15,760 nucleotides of DNA from Lachnospiraceae bacterium (GTDB taxonomy: Bacteria; Bacillota_A; Clostridia; Lachnospirales; Lachnospiraceae): the NCBI GenBank assembly GCA_024691045.1, contig JAILOC010000167.1:1-15760 (forward strand), written 5' to 3'. Position numbers and translations under genes: made by a program. Shown one piece after another: positions 7,672 to 15,760 of the stretch; position 1 is the first letter of the stretch; every line of letters begins with the position of its first letter. The notes under the pieces were generated by a model. The model ran no database searches. It had not been told where the DNA came from and saw only the letters and a list, made by a program, of their open reading frames with translations.

Positions 7672-7700
7672 ATCATACCACATTTGCGCCTTTCCCTCAA
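7672..7700 (-). promoter_or_regulatory. Sigma-A-type promoter for the pfkA-dnaX unit
   Basis: On the minus strand, TTGAGG (7700-7695) is followed after exactly 17 nt by TATGAT (7677-7672). These match the -35 and -10 consensus at 4 of 6 and 5 of 6 positions, and a TG lies close upstream of the -10. Transcription would begin near 7665, leaving a leader of about 50 nt before pfkA. The leader holds no terminator-like hairpin; it contains two GGGTA words 4 nt apart just after the likely start point. The promoter lies directly past the carB terminator, which supports an independent unit. Confidence 0.75.
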
Positions 7701-7703
7701 TTA

Positions 7704-7732
7704 AAAAAGGAAGACTTTACGTCTTCCTTTTT
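7704..7732 (-). terminator. Intrinsic terminator after carB
   Basis: A perfect 12-bp stem (AAAAAGGAAGAC, 7704-7715, against 7721-7732) with a 5-nt loop is followed on the minus strand by a run of T (TTTTTT including the stem end, then AATTG). It lies 26 nt past the carB stop. The A-tract on the other arm would allow function in both directions. It separates the amidotransferase operon from the pfkA unit. Confidence 0.92.
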
Positions 7733-7758
7733 GCTTAAATTGCCTTATTTTATGCGGT

Positions 7759-10700
7759 TTATCCGATGGGGGATACGCCGATGGTCATCTCCTCAAGAAC
7801 ATCGAGAAGGACCTTGACCGTATCGAGCGATGTGAATGTGGTGATACGGTGCTCGCTCGCACACCTTCTGATTGCCACGCCATCTTCGTAGTGGACACCC
7901 GAAAGGATCGCCCTGGTGTTGATGACATAGCTTACATATCCGGCACTGATCGAATCCAGGATCTCCGTGCTTCCCTCACTGAGCTTGTGGCGAAGCCTGC
8001 ACCTGATGCCGTGATCCTTGAAGTACAGGGCGGTCATGGTCGTAGCCTCGATATTAAAGCCCATATCATAGAAACGCTTTGCAAGAGGAAGTGCTTCCTC
8101 CTTATCCTCATCCGCAAGAGTGAAGGTGACGGTTCCGTAGTTCTGAAGCTTAATGCCCGATGCGACGAGTGCCTTGTACATTGCACGATGGAGAAGCTTG
8201 TCGTATCCGATCGCTTCACCTGTGGACTTCATCTCGGGAGAAAGGTAAGCATCCATTCCGGAAAGCTTCGAGAAAGAGAACACAGGAGCCTTTACATACC
8301 ATTTTTCACCACGTCCCGGAGTAAGATCCGTGATGCCCTGATCCTTAAGCGAGATCCCGAGGCTTACCCTGGTCGCTATATCGGGAAGGGGATAGCCTGT
8401 CGCCTTGGAAAGGAACGGAACGGTTCTCGAAGATCTCGGATTAACCTCTATTATGTACACTTCATCATTTTTGTCGCAGATGAACTGGATGTTGAAAAGA
8501 CCTTTGATGCCAATGCCGAGCCCAAGTCTTCTCGTGTAATCCCTGATGGTCTCCTTGACTTTCTCGGATACGCTGAATGTGGGATAAACACTTATCGAAT
8601 CGCCCGAATGGATACCGGTCCTTTCGACAAGCTCCATTATTCCGGGGATGAAAACCTCTTCTCCGTCACAGATAGCATCAACCTCGAGTTCCTTGCCGCT
8701 GATGTATCTGTCGACAAGTACGGGTCTGTCTTCGTCGATCTCAACCGCAGTCTGGAGGTAGTGCCTCAGGTCTTTTTCCTTCGAAACGATCTGCATTGCC
8801 CTTCCGCCGAGGACGAAGCTGGGGCGTACCAAAACGGGATATCCTATAGATTCCGCAGCCTTTACACCGTCTTCTATATTGGTGACCGCAAGTCCCTTGG
8901 GCTCCGGGATATCCAGATCCTCCAGAAGCTTTTCAAAACTGTCACGGTTCTCAGCCTTATCGATGGCTTCGCAGTCTGTTCCTATGAGCTTTACACCGAG
9001 TGCGTGAAGGGGCTCGGCAAGGTTAACGGCAGTCTGTCCGCCAAGGGTTGCGATGACTCCTTCGGGCTGTTCAAGCTCGATTATGTTCATTACATCCTCA
9101 ACGCACAGAGGCTCAAAATAGAGCTTGTCGGAGGTTGTGTAATCGGTAGAAACGGTCTCGGGATTATTGTTGATGACTATTGCCTCATAGCCCGATCCCT
9201 TGATGGTACGAACGGCGTGAACGGTCGAGTAATCGAATTCGACGCCCTGTCCGATCCTTATGGGACCTGCTCCGAGAACTATTACCTTGGGCTTATCCGA
9301 GACGATCGATTCGTTCTCGCCCTCATAAGTCGAATAAAAGTAAGGAACGTAGCTTTCGAACTCGGATGCGCAGGTGTCGATCATCTTATATACGGGGAAG
9401 ATCTTTTCCCGCTTTCTTAAGTCGAATACCTCCTTCTCACTTGCATCCCAAAGCTTAGCTATCGCCGCATCGGAAAATCCCATGCGCTTTGCATCATAAA
9501 TATATGAAGCATCCTTTTTATGCTCTTTGAGGATGTTCTCTTCTTCGATGATATTGGAGATCTTGTCAAGGAAGAACATATCGATGCCCGTCTTCGAACT
9601 GATCTCTTCCGCCTTGGTGCCGCGGCGCATCAGCTCCGTGATCGCATAGATGCGGTCGCCGGTCATCTTAAGCACGGGCTCCCAGAGCTGCTCATCAGTA
9701 AAGGCATCGTACTTAGCCATATGGAGATGTATCGTTCCGCACTCAAGGCTTCTGACCGCCTTGAGAAGGCTCTCTTCAAAGCATCTTCCGATACTCATGG
9801 TTTCGCCCGTAGCCTTCATCTGTGTTCCGAGGCTCTGGTTCGCATCGGTGAACTTATCAAAGGGAAAACGGGGCATCTTGGTGACGATATAGTCAAGCGC
9901 AGGTTCGAAGCATGCCGGAGTATTGGCAAGCTGTATCTCCTCAAGCAGATATCCTACGCTTATCTTCGCCGAAACTCTTGCGATCGGATAACCCGATGCC
10001 TTTGATGCGAGTGCCGATGACCTCGAAACCCTGGGGTTAACCTCGATGAGGTAATACTTGAATGATTTCGGATCGAGTGCAAACTGTACATTGCATCCGC
10101 CGCAGACCCTGAGTGCCCTGATGAGCTTAAGGGCGGAATCACGGAGCATATGATACTCTTTATCGGTAAGCGTCTGCGAAGGACATACTACGATCGAATC
10201 GCCGGTATGAATGCCGACTGGATCGAGGTTTTCCATATTACATATGGTGATCGCGGTATCGTTCGCGTCACGGATAACCTCGTATTCGATCTCCTTATAG
10301 CCCTTTACGCTCTTTTCAACAAGAACCTCACTGACGGGAGAAAGTTCAAGACCGGCCGCAAGAAGCTCCTTTAATTCATCTTCGTTATCGGCAAATCCGC
10401 CGCCGGTTCCGCCGAGCGTGAATGCAGGCCGGAGAACTACCGGATATCCGATCTCCTCAGCTGCTTTCCTGCCTTCTTCAATACTGTGTACGACTATAGA
10501 GGGAAGAACGGGCTCTCCGAGTCTTTCACAGAGCTGCTTGAACTCATCCCTGTCCTCAGCCATCTCGATGCTCTTATAATCGGTTCCGAGAAGCTCACAG
10601 TTACATTCGGAAAGAATGCCTTTCTTTTCGAGCTGCATCGCAAGGTTCAGTCCGGTCTGTCCTCCGATTCCGGGAAGGATCGCATCGGGTCTTTCGGTCC

Positions 10701-10935
10701 TTATTATCCTCGCTACATATTCGAGGTTCAAAGGCTCCATATAAACCCTGTCGGCAACTGAGGTATCGGTCATGATCGTTGCGGGGTTTGAATTGCACAG
10801 GATGACTTCGTACCCTTCCTCCTTGAGTGCAAGACACGCCTGGGTTCCGGCGTAGTCGAATTCCGCAGCCTGGCCGATGACTATGGGGCCCGAGCCGATC
10901 ACAAGTATTTTGTTTATGTCCGTTCTCTTAGGCAT
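7759..10935 (-). CDS. carB: Carbamoyl-phosphate synthase large subunit
   Basis: CarB uses two ATP, bicarbonate and ammonia delivered from CarA to make carbamoyl phosphate for pyrimidine and arginine synthesis. The 1058 residues show the two homologous ATP-grasp halves. The first has [19 protein letters not shown] (about 12-30), [12 protein letters not shown] (169-180) and [21 protein letters not shown] (about 297-317). The second has [18 protein letters not shown] (from about 556), [12 protein letters not shown] and [21 protein letters not shown]. The last 130 or so residues form the MGS-like allosteric domain ([19 protein letters not shown] to [17 protein letters not shown]). The frame is open from a GTG at 10944, but that codon overlaps the GGAAGG site. 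The ATG at 10935 has 8-nt spacing and gives the usual MPKR start. It follows carA by 63 nt and closes the operon. Confidence 0.98.
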   Translation of the reverse strand: MPKRTDINKILVIGSGPIVIGQAAEFDYAGTQACLALKEEGYEVILCNSNPATIMTDTSVADRVYMEPLNLEYVARIIRTERPDAILPGIGGQTGLNLAMQLEKKGILSECNCELLGTDYKSIEMAEDRDEFKQLCERLGEPVLPSIVVHSIEEGRKAAEEIGYPVVLRPAFTLGGTGGGFADNEDELKELLAAGLELSPVSEVLVEKSVKGYKEIEYEVIRDANDTAITICNMENLDPVGIHTGDSIVVCPSQTLTDKEYHMLRDSALKLIRALRVCGGCNVQFALDPKSFKYYLIEVNPRVSRSSALASKASGYPIARVSAKISVGYLLEEIQLANTPACFEPALDYIVTKMPRFPFDKFTDANQSLGTQMKATGETMSIGRCFEESLLKAVRSLECGTIHLHMAKYDAFTDEQLWEPVLKMTGDRIYAITELMRRGTKAEEISSKTGIDMFFLDKISNIIEEENILKEHKKDASYIYDAKRMGFSDAAIAKLWDASEKEVFDLRKREKIFPVYKMIDTCASEFESYVPYFYSTYEGENESIVSDKPKVIVLGAGPIRIGQGVEFDYSTVHAVRTIKGSGYEAIVINNNPETVSTDYTTSDKLYFEPLCVEDVMNIIELEQPEGVIATLGGQTAVNLAEPLHALGVKLIGTDCEAIDKAENRDSFEKLLEDLDIPEPKGLAVTNIEDGVKAAESIGYPVLVRPSFVLGGRAMQIVSKEKDLRHYLQTAVEIDEDRPVLVDRYISGKELEVDAICDGEEVFIPGIMELVERTGIHSGDSISVYPTFSVSEKVKETIRDYTRRLGLGIGIKGLFNIQFICDKNDEVYIIEVNPRSSRTVPFLSKATGYPLPDIATRVSLGISLKDQGITDLTPGRGEKWYVKAPVFSFSKLSGMDAYLSPEMKSTGEAIGYDKLLHRAMYKALVASGIKLQNYGTVTFTLADEDKEEALPLAKRFYDMGFNIEATTMTALYFKDHGIRCRLRHKLSEGSTEILDSISAGYVSYVINTRAILSGVHYEDGVAIRRCASEHRITTFTSLDTVKVLLDVLEEMTIGVSPIG

Positions 10936-10943
10936 TTTGAACA

Positions 10944-10949
10944 CCTTCC
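10944..10949 (-). promoter_or_regulatory. Ribosome binding site deciding the carB start
   Basis: GGAAGG lies 8 nt before the ATG at 10933-10935. The alternative in-frame GTG (10942-10944) overlaps the site itself and so cannot use it, which favours the ATG. Confidence 0.75.
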
Positions 10950-10998
10950 AAAATAAAGATCATATTTTACGAAATCTGTTTTTGTTGTGACATCAGCG

Positions 10999-12087
10999 TC
11001 ATTTATCCATCAGCTTGAGGAATTCATCAAACAGATATGATGCATCGTGAGGACCGGGGCAGCTTTCGGGATGGTACTGCACACTGAATATCCTGTCCTG
11101 CTCACACCTTACTCCCTCTACGGTTCCGTCGAGAAGGTTCTTGTGGGTCACGACAAGTCCGGTTCCTTCAAGTGTATTTTCATCAACCGCATATGAATGG
11201 TTCTGGCTGGTGATGTCGGTTCTTCCTGTCTCAAGATTCTTGACCGGGTGATTTCCCCCTCTGTGTCCGAACTTGAGCTTGTATGTCTTCGCACCGCATG
11301 CAAGTGATATGATCTGATGTCCGAGGCATATTCCGAAGATCGGGAACCTGCCTCTGAGCTGTTTTACGAGCTCTATCGCTTCCTTGACATCCTCGGGATC
11401 TCCGGGGCCGTTCGAAAGGAAAATGCCGTCCGGCTTTATCGCAGCAACATCCTCTGCCTTTACATTCCAGGGAAATACCGTAACGGAACATCCCTTCTTA
11501 AGGAAGGAACGGAGAATGTTCTCCTTCATTCCGAAATCGATGGCGGCAATATGATACTTTGCATCGGTGGAAATATAGTTTTCTTTTAACGGTCTGCTGA
11601 CTCTCGATACGGCATCGGGCTTAAGGACCGTTTCTTCTATGATCCTAAGGCCTTCTTCAACGGTGGTGCTCTCATTCGTGATCAGAGCCTTTCTCGTTCC
11701 CACATCCCTGATCTTACGGACGATCTCTCTTGTATCGACTCCGGTGATGCCGGGAATGCCCAGCTCCTTAAGAGTGTCGGAGAAAGACTTGCCGCTCCTG
11801 AAATTGGAAGGCTCATCATTATAATCTCTCACGACAAAACCGCCGATCGTGGGATGCGCGGTCTCGTTATCGTCATCATTGATACCGTAATTACCTATAA
11901 GAGGATAAGCCATCGTGACAAACTGATCGGTATATGAAGGATCGGACATGATCTCCTGATATCCTACGGGCGAAGTGTTGAACACGAGCTCGCACACTCT
12001 GTCCTTTTCATCCTCACCGAAGCCGTAGCCGACATATTCGCTGCCGTCCGACATTATCAGTTTTCTTTTCTTTCCTCTGTAGATCAT
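10999..12087 (-). CDS. carA: Carbamoyl-phosphate synthase small subunit
   Basis: CarA is the glutaminase subunit that hydrolyses glutamine and channels ammonia to CarB. The 362 residues comprise the N-terminal CarA-specific domain (about 1-150, with VFNTSPVGYQEIMSDPSY at 35-52) and a class I glutamine amidotransferase domain from about 178. The latter contains LSNGPGDP (224-231), GICLGHQ with the nucleophile Cys254 (252-258), and QYHPE with His339 and Glu341, completing the catalytic triad. Length is typical and nothing is missing. Its ATG overlaps the purF stop by one base (TAATG), and a GGAGG site lies 7 nt upstream within purF, so translation is probably coupled. carB follows after 63 nt; the two subunits work as a complex. 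Confidence 0.98.
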   Translation of the reverse strand: MIYRGKKRKLIMSDGSEYVGYGFGEDEKDRVCELVFNTSPVGYQEIMSDPSYTDQFVTMAYPLIGNYGINDDDNETAHPTIGGFVVRDYNDEPSNFRSGKSFSDTLKELGIPGITGVDTREIVRKIRDVGTRKALITNESTTVEEGLRIIEETVLKPDAVSRVSRPLKENYISTDAKYHIAAIDFGMKENILRSFLKKGCSVTVFPWNVKAEDVAAIKPDGIFLSNGPGDPEDVKEAIELVKQLRGRFPIFGICLGHQIISLACGAKTYKLKFGHRGGNHPVKNLETGRTDITSQNHSYAVDENTLEGTGLVVTHKNLLDGTVEGVRCEQDRIFSVQYHPESCPGPHDASYLFDEFLKLMDK

Positions 12088-13514
12088 TACCTGGCCTCCG
12101 AAAGTTTTTTCTCGAATCTGTCCTTCCTCGGATCTGTGGGTATCTTAGTCGGGTAGTCCCCGTCAAAGCACGCACTGCAATATGTTTCGCATCCGCTCAT
12201 TTCACCGAGACTTTCTATAGGAAGAAATCCTATCGAATCCGCCCCCGTAAGAGCCGCGATCTCCTCCGGCGTATGATGGTTTGCTATAAGCTTGTCTTCC
12301 GAATCAATATCTACACCATAAAAGCAAGGATGTCTGAAGGGCGGCGAGGATATGCGCAGATGTATCTCCTTTGCTCCCGCTTCCCTCAGGATATTTATTA
12401 TTCTCTTGCTCGTGGTTCCTCTTACGATCGAATCGTCTATGAGAACCACTCTCTTTCCTTCAAGTACGCTCTTTACCGGACTGAGCTTGATCCTTACCGT
12501 ATCGGTCCTCTGGTCCTGGGAAGGAGCAATGAAGCTTCTGCCGACATATTTATTCTTAACAAGTCCTATCTCGTAAGGTATCCCGCTCTCCCTTGAATAG
12601 CCTATGGCGGCATCAAGTCCCGAATCGGGAACGCCCACAACAACGTCCGCTTCCACGGGATATTCCCTGGCAAGTATATGCCCTGCCCTTACCCTCGTAT
12701 CATGCACCGCTATACAATCTATCACAGAATCGGGTCTTGCAAAATAGATATATTCAAAAATACAGGGACTTTTTTTCGCTGCCGGCTCCCCCATATAGGA
12801 AACCGGATCCATATTCGGAGTTTCTGTCTGGAAAACCAGCATCTCACCGGGAAGTATATCCCTTATAAAGCTCGCTCCCACAGCGGTCAGGGCACAGCTT
12901 TCGGAGGCCACTACATAGCTTCCGTCCTCCCTTTTTCCAAAGCAAAGCGGCCGGAATCCGTGAGGATCCCGAACCGCGAGCATTTTGGTCGAAGACATCA
13001 TAACAAGGCTGTATGCACCTTCAAGATATTTAACTGCGTTAAGAACCGCCTGTTCTATACTGTCGGTCTTAAGCCTTTCCCTGGTGATCATGTAGCAGAT
13101 GGTCTCGGTATCGCTTGTCGAATGGAAAATAGCACCCGAAAGCTCGAGAGAATCGCGAAGATCGAGGGAATTGGCAAGATTTCCGTTATGTGCGAGAGCA
13201 AGGTTTCCCTTCTGGTGGCTGACCACCATAGGCTGGATATTGCTCTTGGTATTTCCGCCGGTTGTGCCGTATCTGACATGTCCGATGGCCATGCATCCGC
13301 CGGGAAATGCGTTCAGCTCGGCTTCGCCAAACACTTCTCCCACAAGTCCGAGTTCCTTATGAGCGGAAAAGATACCATCGTCATTTACGACGATACCGCA
13401 GCTTTCCTGACCCCTGTGCTGGAGAGCGTAAAGCCCGTGATATACATCCCTGGCAATACCGTCCCTGCGGCCGCCGATTATTCCGAATACTCCGCATTCC
13501 TCATGAATTGCCAT
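12087..13514 (-). CDS. purF: Amidophosphoribosyltransferase
   Basis: PurF makes phosphoribosylamine from PRPP and glutamine, the first committed step of purine synthesis. The 475 residues hold an N-terminal Ntn-type (class II) glutaminase and a C-terminal phosphoribosyltransferase. Cys7, in EECGVFG, is the expected nucleophile after removal of a six-residue propeptide, as in the Bacillus enzyme. The PRPP loop is [13 protein letters not shown] (356-368). Cys251, Cys397, Cys446 and Cys449 correspond to the four [4Fe-4S] ligands of the Bacillus-type protein, so oxygen sensitivity is expected. The ATG lies inside the 3' end of pyrG (14-nt overlap), with the ribosome site AGGGAGG unusually far away (12 nt). 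carA begins on its stop codon. Purine genes are otherwise absent from the window. Confidence 0.98.
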   Translation of the reverse strand: MAIHEECGVFGIIGGRRDGIARDVYHGLYALQHRGQESCGIVVNDDGIFSAHKELGLVGEVFGEAELNAFPGGCMAIGHVRYGTTGGNTKSNIQPMVVSHQKGNLALAHNGNLANSLDLRDSLELSGAIFHSTSDTETICYMITRERLKTDSIEQAVLNAVKYLEGAYSLVMMSSTKMLAVRDPHGFRPLCFGKREDGSYVVASESCALTAVGASFIRDILPGEMLVFQTETPNMDPVSYMGEPAAKKSPCIFEYIYFARPDSVIDCIAVHDTRVRAGHILAREYPVEADVVVGVPDSGLDAAIGYSRESGIPYEIGLVKNKYVGRSFIAPSQDQRTDTVRIKLSPVKSVLEGKRVVLIDDSIVRGTTSKRIINILREAGAKEIHLRISSPPFRHPCFYGVDIDSEDKLIANHHTPEEIAALTGADSIGFLPIESLGEMSGCETYCSACFDGDYPTKIPTDPRKDRFEKKLSEAR

Positions 13515-15108
13515 TGTGTCTGCATACCTCCCTGATGAATCCCTTGAAAAGAGGGTGAGCCTTATCGGGTCTGGATTTGAATTCGGGATGATACTGTACT
13601 CCCAGATAAAAGCCCGCTTCCGGTATTTCCATTTCCTCTACGAGACGGTTATCGGGCGAAGTTCCGGCAAATACAGCTCCGGCTTCTTCATATTTTTCCC
13701 TGAAATCATTGTTGAACTCGTATCTGTGACGGTGGCGTTCGGATATCTCATCCTTACCGTAGAACTCCTGCAGCCTGCTTCCCTGCCTGATCTTACAGGG
13801 ATACGCACCGAGCCTTAAGGTTCCGCCCTTATCTATCGTATCGCTCTGTCCGGGCATGAAATCGATGACCTTATGCGCGCAGAGCTCGTCGAATTCTCCG
13901 GAGTTTGCATCCTCTATACCGAGGACATTTCTCGCATATTCGATGCACGCTATCTGCATTCCGAGACAGATGCCGAAATAAGGAAATCCGTGAGTCCTTG
14001 CATATTTCGCGGAAGTGATCATGCCCTCGATGCCTCGGTCTCCGAAGCCTCCGGGAACTATAATACCGTCAATTCCCTTAAATGTTTCCTCCACATTTTC
14101 TTCGGTGATCTTCTCCGAGTCGATCCACTTGATCTCAACCTTTGCTTCATTCTCATATCCCGCATGCTTTAGAGCTTCGGCAACCGACAGATATGCATCA
14201 TGGAGCTGTACATATTTTCCGACAAGACCGACCGTTACGGTCTTTTTCAGATTCTCGATGCGGCTTACCATCTCTCTCCAATGAACCAGATCGGGTTCAC
14301 CGGCTTCGATCCCAAGTTCCCTGCATACGATCTTTGAAAAACCGGAATCCTCAAGCATAAGAGGTGCTTCATATAATATGGGAAGAGTTATGTTCTCTAT
14401 GACGCAGTCATCCTTGACATTGCAGAAGTGTGCGATCTTCTTGAAGATCTCGTCCTCGAGAGGCTCATCACATCTGAGGATCAGTATATTGGGTGAGATT
14501 CCCATTCCCTGTAGCTCTTTGACGGAGTGCTGGGTGGGCTTGGATTTATGTTCATCGGATCCGTGAAGGAAGGGTACCAGCGTAACATGGATGAACAGGC
14601 TGTTCTCTCTTCCTACTTCTAGGGAGATCTGTCTTACGGCCTCAATGAAAGGCTGTGATTCGATATCACCGACGGTTCCGCCGATCTCGGTGATCACAAC
14701 ATCCGCATTTGTCTTCTTGCCCACGCGGTAGACAAAGTCCTTGATCTCGTCGGTGATGTGGGGAATGATCTGAACGGTCGATCCGAGATACTCGCCTCTT
14801 CTCTCACGGTTGAGAACATTCCAGTAAACTCTTCCGGAAGTCAGGTTTGAATATTTATTAAGGTCCTCATCAATGAATCTCTCATAGTGTCCGAGATCGA
14901 GATCCGTCTCTGCGCCGTCATCCGTAACATAGACTTCACCATGCTGATAAGGACTCATGGTGCCGGGATCTACATTAATATACGGATCCAGTTTCTGCGC
15001 GGCAACCTTAAGACCTCTTGCTTTAAGAAGTCTTCCGAGTGAAGCTGCCGTTATTCCTTTTCCGAGACCTGATACAACACCGCCGGTTACAAAGATGTAT
15101 TTTGTCAT
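13501..15108 (-). CDS. pyrG: CTP synthase
   Basis: PyrG aminates UTP to CTP with glutamine nitrogen and ATP. The 535-residue length is normal. The N-terminal synthase domain (about 1-267) starts with [17 protein letters not shown] (3-19), then [20 protein letters not shown] (38-57) and [17 protein letters not shown] (62-78). The C-terminal class I glutaminase domain has PGGFGDRG (352-359), GICLGMQ (379-385) with the nucleophile Cys381, and QYHPEF with His507 and Glu509. An AAGGTGAG site lies just before the ATG. The gene starts 36 nt after the asnB stop, and no pyrG-type attenuator hairpin or C-rich start site is visible in that gap, so it is probably read through from asnB. Its last 14 nt overlap the start of purF. 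Confidence 0.98.
   Translation of the reverse strand: MTKYIFVTGGVVSGLGKGITAASLGRLLKARGLKVAAQKLDPYINVDPGTMSPYQHGEVYVTDDGAETDLDLGHYERFIDEDLNKYSNLTSGRVYWNVLNRERRGEYLGSTVQIIPHITDEIKDFVYRVGKKTNADVVITEIGGTVGDIESQPFIEAVRQISLEVGRENSLFIHVTLVPFLHGSDEHKSKPTQHSVKELQGMGISPNILILRCDEPLEDEIFKKIAHFCNVKDDCVIENITLPILYEAPLMLEDSGFSKIVCRELGIEAGEPDLVHWREMVSRIENLKKTVTVGLVGKYVQLHDAYLSVAEALKHAGYENEAKVEIKWIDSEKITEENVEETFKGIDGIIVPGGFGDRGIEGMITSAKYARTHGFPYFGICLGMQIACIEYARNVLGIEDANSGEFDELCAHKVIDFMPGQSDTIDKGGTLRLGAYPCKIRQGSRLQEFYGKDEISERHRHRYEFNNDFREKYEEAGAVFAGTSPDNRLVEEMEIPEAGFYLGVQYHPEFKSRPDKAHPLFKGFIREVCRHNGNS
13527..13533 (-). promoter_or_regulatory. Distant ribosome binding site of purF
   Basis: AGGGAGG is a strong site but ends 12 nt before the purF ATG, beyond the usual 5 to 9 nt. 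An out-of-frame ATG follows the site almost at once, and no in-frame start closer to it exists. Termination of pyrG translation over the purF start may compensate. Confidence 0.6.
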
Positions 15109-15144
15109 ATACTCACCTTCATGACTTTATCAATATTATCGGGA

Positions 15145-15760
15145 TCATTGTCCGCTTGCGCCGTAGTTGGAAAGAACTCTTGCCGAAGGATCGTTTACGT
15201 TGCAGCCTTCCCATTCTTTGTTGGGCATCCAGAAATCCTTGATCATATGGGACTGGCCGGGATAATACTCTTCGAAGATCTCCCTGTAGAGAAGCGATTC
15301 CTTGGTAAAGGGCCTTGCATGATCGTACTTCTTGACCCGCTGTGCAAATTCCTCTTCGGTATATTTCGTCTCTGCATATTCCTTGAGGTGATCGACCATT
15401 GAATGACCTACCGCATCAGAGAATGCAGCCTTCTCGCGGAAGAGGATCTCATCGGGAAGATATCCCAGTCCTTCGAAAGCATGACGGAGCAGATATTTAC
15501 CCTTGTTGTAATGATTGCGTTTCATCTCGGGATCTATTTCCATGCAGTATTTGACAAAATCAAGATCGCCGAAAGGAACTCTTGCTTCGAGGGAATTAAC
15601 GGATATACATCTGTCGGCACGGAGCACATCATACATATGAAGCTCAGAAACTCTCTTTTCGGCTTCCTTCTGGAACGCTTCCGCTGTAGGTGCAAAATCC
15701 GTATATTTATATCCGAATATCTCATCGGAAACCTCACCGGTTAAAATGACACGGATGTCG
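15145..15760 (-). CDS. asnB: Asparagine synthetase (glutamine-hydrolysing), 3' part
   Basis: This is the C-terminal part (204 visible residues) of a class B asparagine synthetase, which converts aspartate to asparagine with ATP and glutamine nitrogen. The frame stays open to the window edge, so the N-terminal glutaminase domain and the start lie outside. Visible parts are ILTGEVSDEIFGY, equivalent to the ATP-site SGEGSDE motif, then DRCISVNSLEARVPF, GKYLLRHAFE, REKAAFSDAVGHSMVD and the C-terminal FWMPNKEWEGCNVNDPSARVLSNYG tail. In the ATP-site motif a Val stands where Gly is usual. The Glu and Asp of that motif are kept. pyrG follows after 36 nt without a terminator. The Met at 15636 is internal and is not the start. 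Confidence 0.95.
   Translation of the reverse strand, partial: DIRVILTGEVSDEIFGYKYTDFAPTAEAFQKEAEKRVSELHMYDVLRADRCISVNSLEARVPFGDLDFVKYCMEIDPEMKRNHYNKGKYLLRHAFEGLGYLPDEILFREKAAFSDAVGHSMVDHLKEYAETKYTEEEFAQRVKKYDHARPFTKESLLYREIFEEYYPGQSHMIKDFWMPNKEWEGCNVNDPSARVLSNYGASGQ

Noticed and set aside
7849..9420. Long open frame of 523 codons on the plus strand, antisense to carB
   Set aside because: It lies wholly inside the intact, highly conserved carB gene. It shows no recognisable motif and has a composition that mirrors carB codons. It is best read as a by-product of codon use.
10942..10944. GTG as the carB start
   Set aside because: It overlaps the GGAAGG ribosome site. The ATG three codons downstream has good spacing and the usual MPKR start.
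10936..10998. Possible promoter in the carA-carB gap (TATGAT)
   Set aside because: The -10-like word has no matching -35 at 16 to 18 nt, and the region is simply A/T-rich. carB is most simply expressed with carA.
12678..13535. 285-codon plus-strand frame opposite purF and the end of pyrG
   Set aside because: It is antisense to the catalytic parts of purF, with no ribosome site or family resemblance seen.
15109..15144. Attenuator or separate promoter for pyrG
   Set aside because: The 36-nt gap after asnB shows no hairpin, T-run or paired -35/-10 words.

Overview
The window looks like ordinary core chromosome of a Gram-positive Clostridia member, most likely a Lachnospiraceae-type gut or rumen anaerobe. 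The reasons are strong AAGGAGG-like ribosome binding sites, a Bacillus-type PurF with [4Fe-4S] cysteines, a dnaX-ybaB-recR cluster, a DUF5711-like membrane protein and an acidic, aromatic-rich lipoprotein. The taxon is an inference from family resemblance, not from a search. All twelve genes lie on the minus strand, so transcription runs from the high to the low coordinates. There are no tRNA or rRNA genes, mobile elements or CRISPR arrays, and no gene-free stretch longer than about 145 bases.

First unit, 15760 to 7759, in transcription order: asnB (5' end outside the window), pyrG, purF, carA, carB. Each makes, or is a subunit of, an enzyme that takes the amide nitrogen of glutamine: asparagine synthesis, CTP synthesis, the first step of purine synthesis, and carbamoyl phosphate for arginine and pyrimidines. 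pyrG/purF overlap by 14 nt and purF/carA by 1 nt; the other gaps are 36 and 63 nt. A strong intrinsic terminator (7704-7732) follows carB.

Second unit, 7615 to 43: pfkA, dnaX, ybaB (ebfC), recR, galM, a DUF5711-like membrane protein and a lipoprotein. A sigma-A-type promoter (7672-7700) lies directly beside the carB terminator and drives pfkA. The pfkA-dnaX junction is TGATAATG, and the dnaX/ybaB and ybaB/recR junctions are both TAAATG with no spacer, so glycolysis, the DNA polymerase III clamp loader and recombination repair share one transcript. After a 62-nt gap come galM and two envelope-associated proteins of unknown function. A 12-bp perfect hairpin at the left edge (1-28) probably ends the unit.

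I found no clearly new biological system. The points most worth a second look are the all-glutamine-amidotransferase operon, the atypical nucleotide-site signature of the phosphofructokinase, the coupling of pfkA to the dnaX cluster, and the unexplained lipoprotein/DUF5711 pair. Two starts (dnaX, carB) are moved downstream from the longest open frame on ribosome-binding-site grounds.
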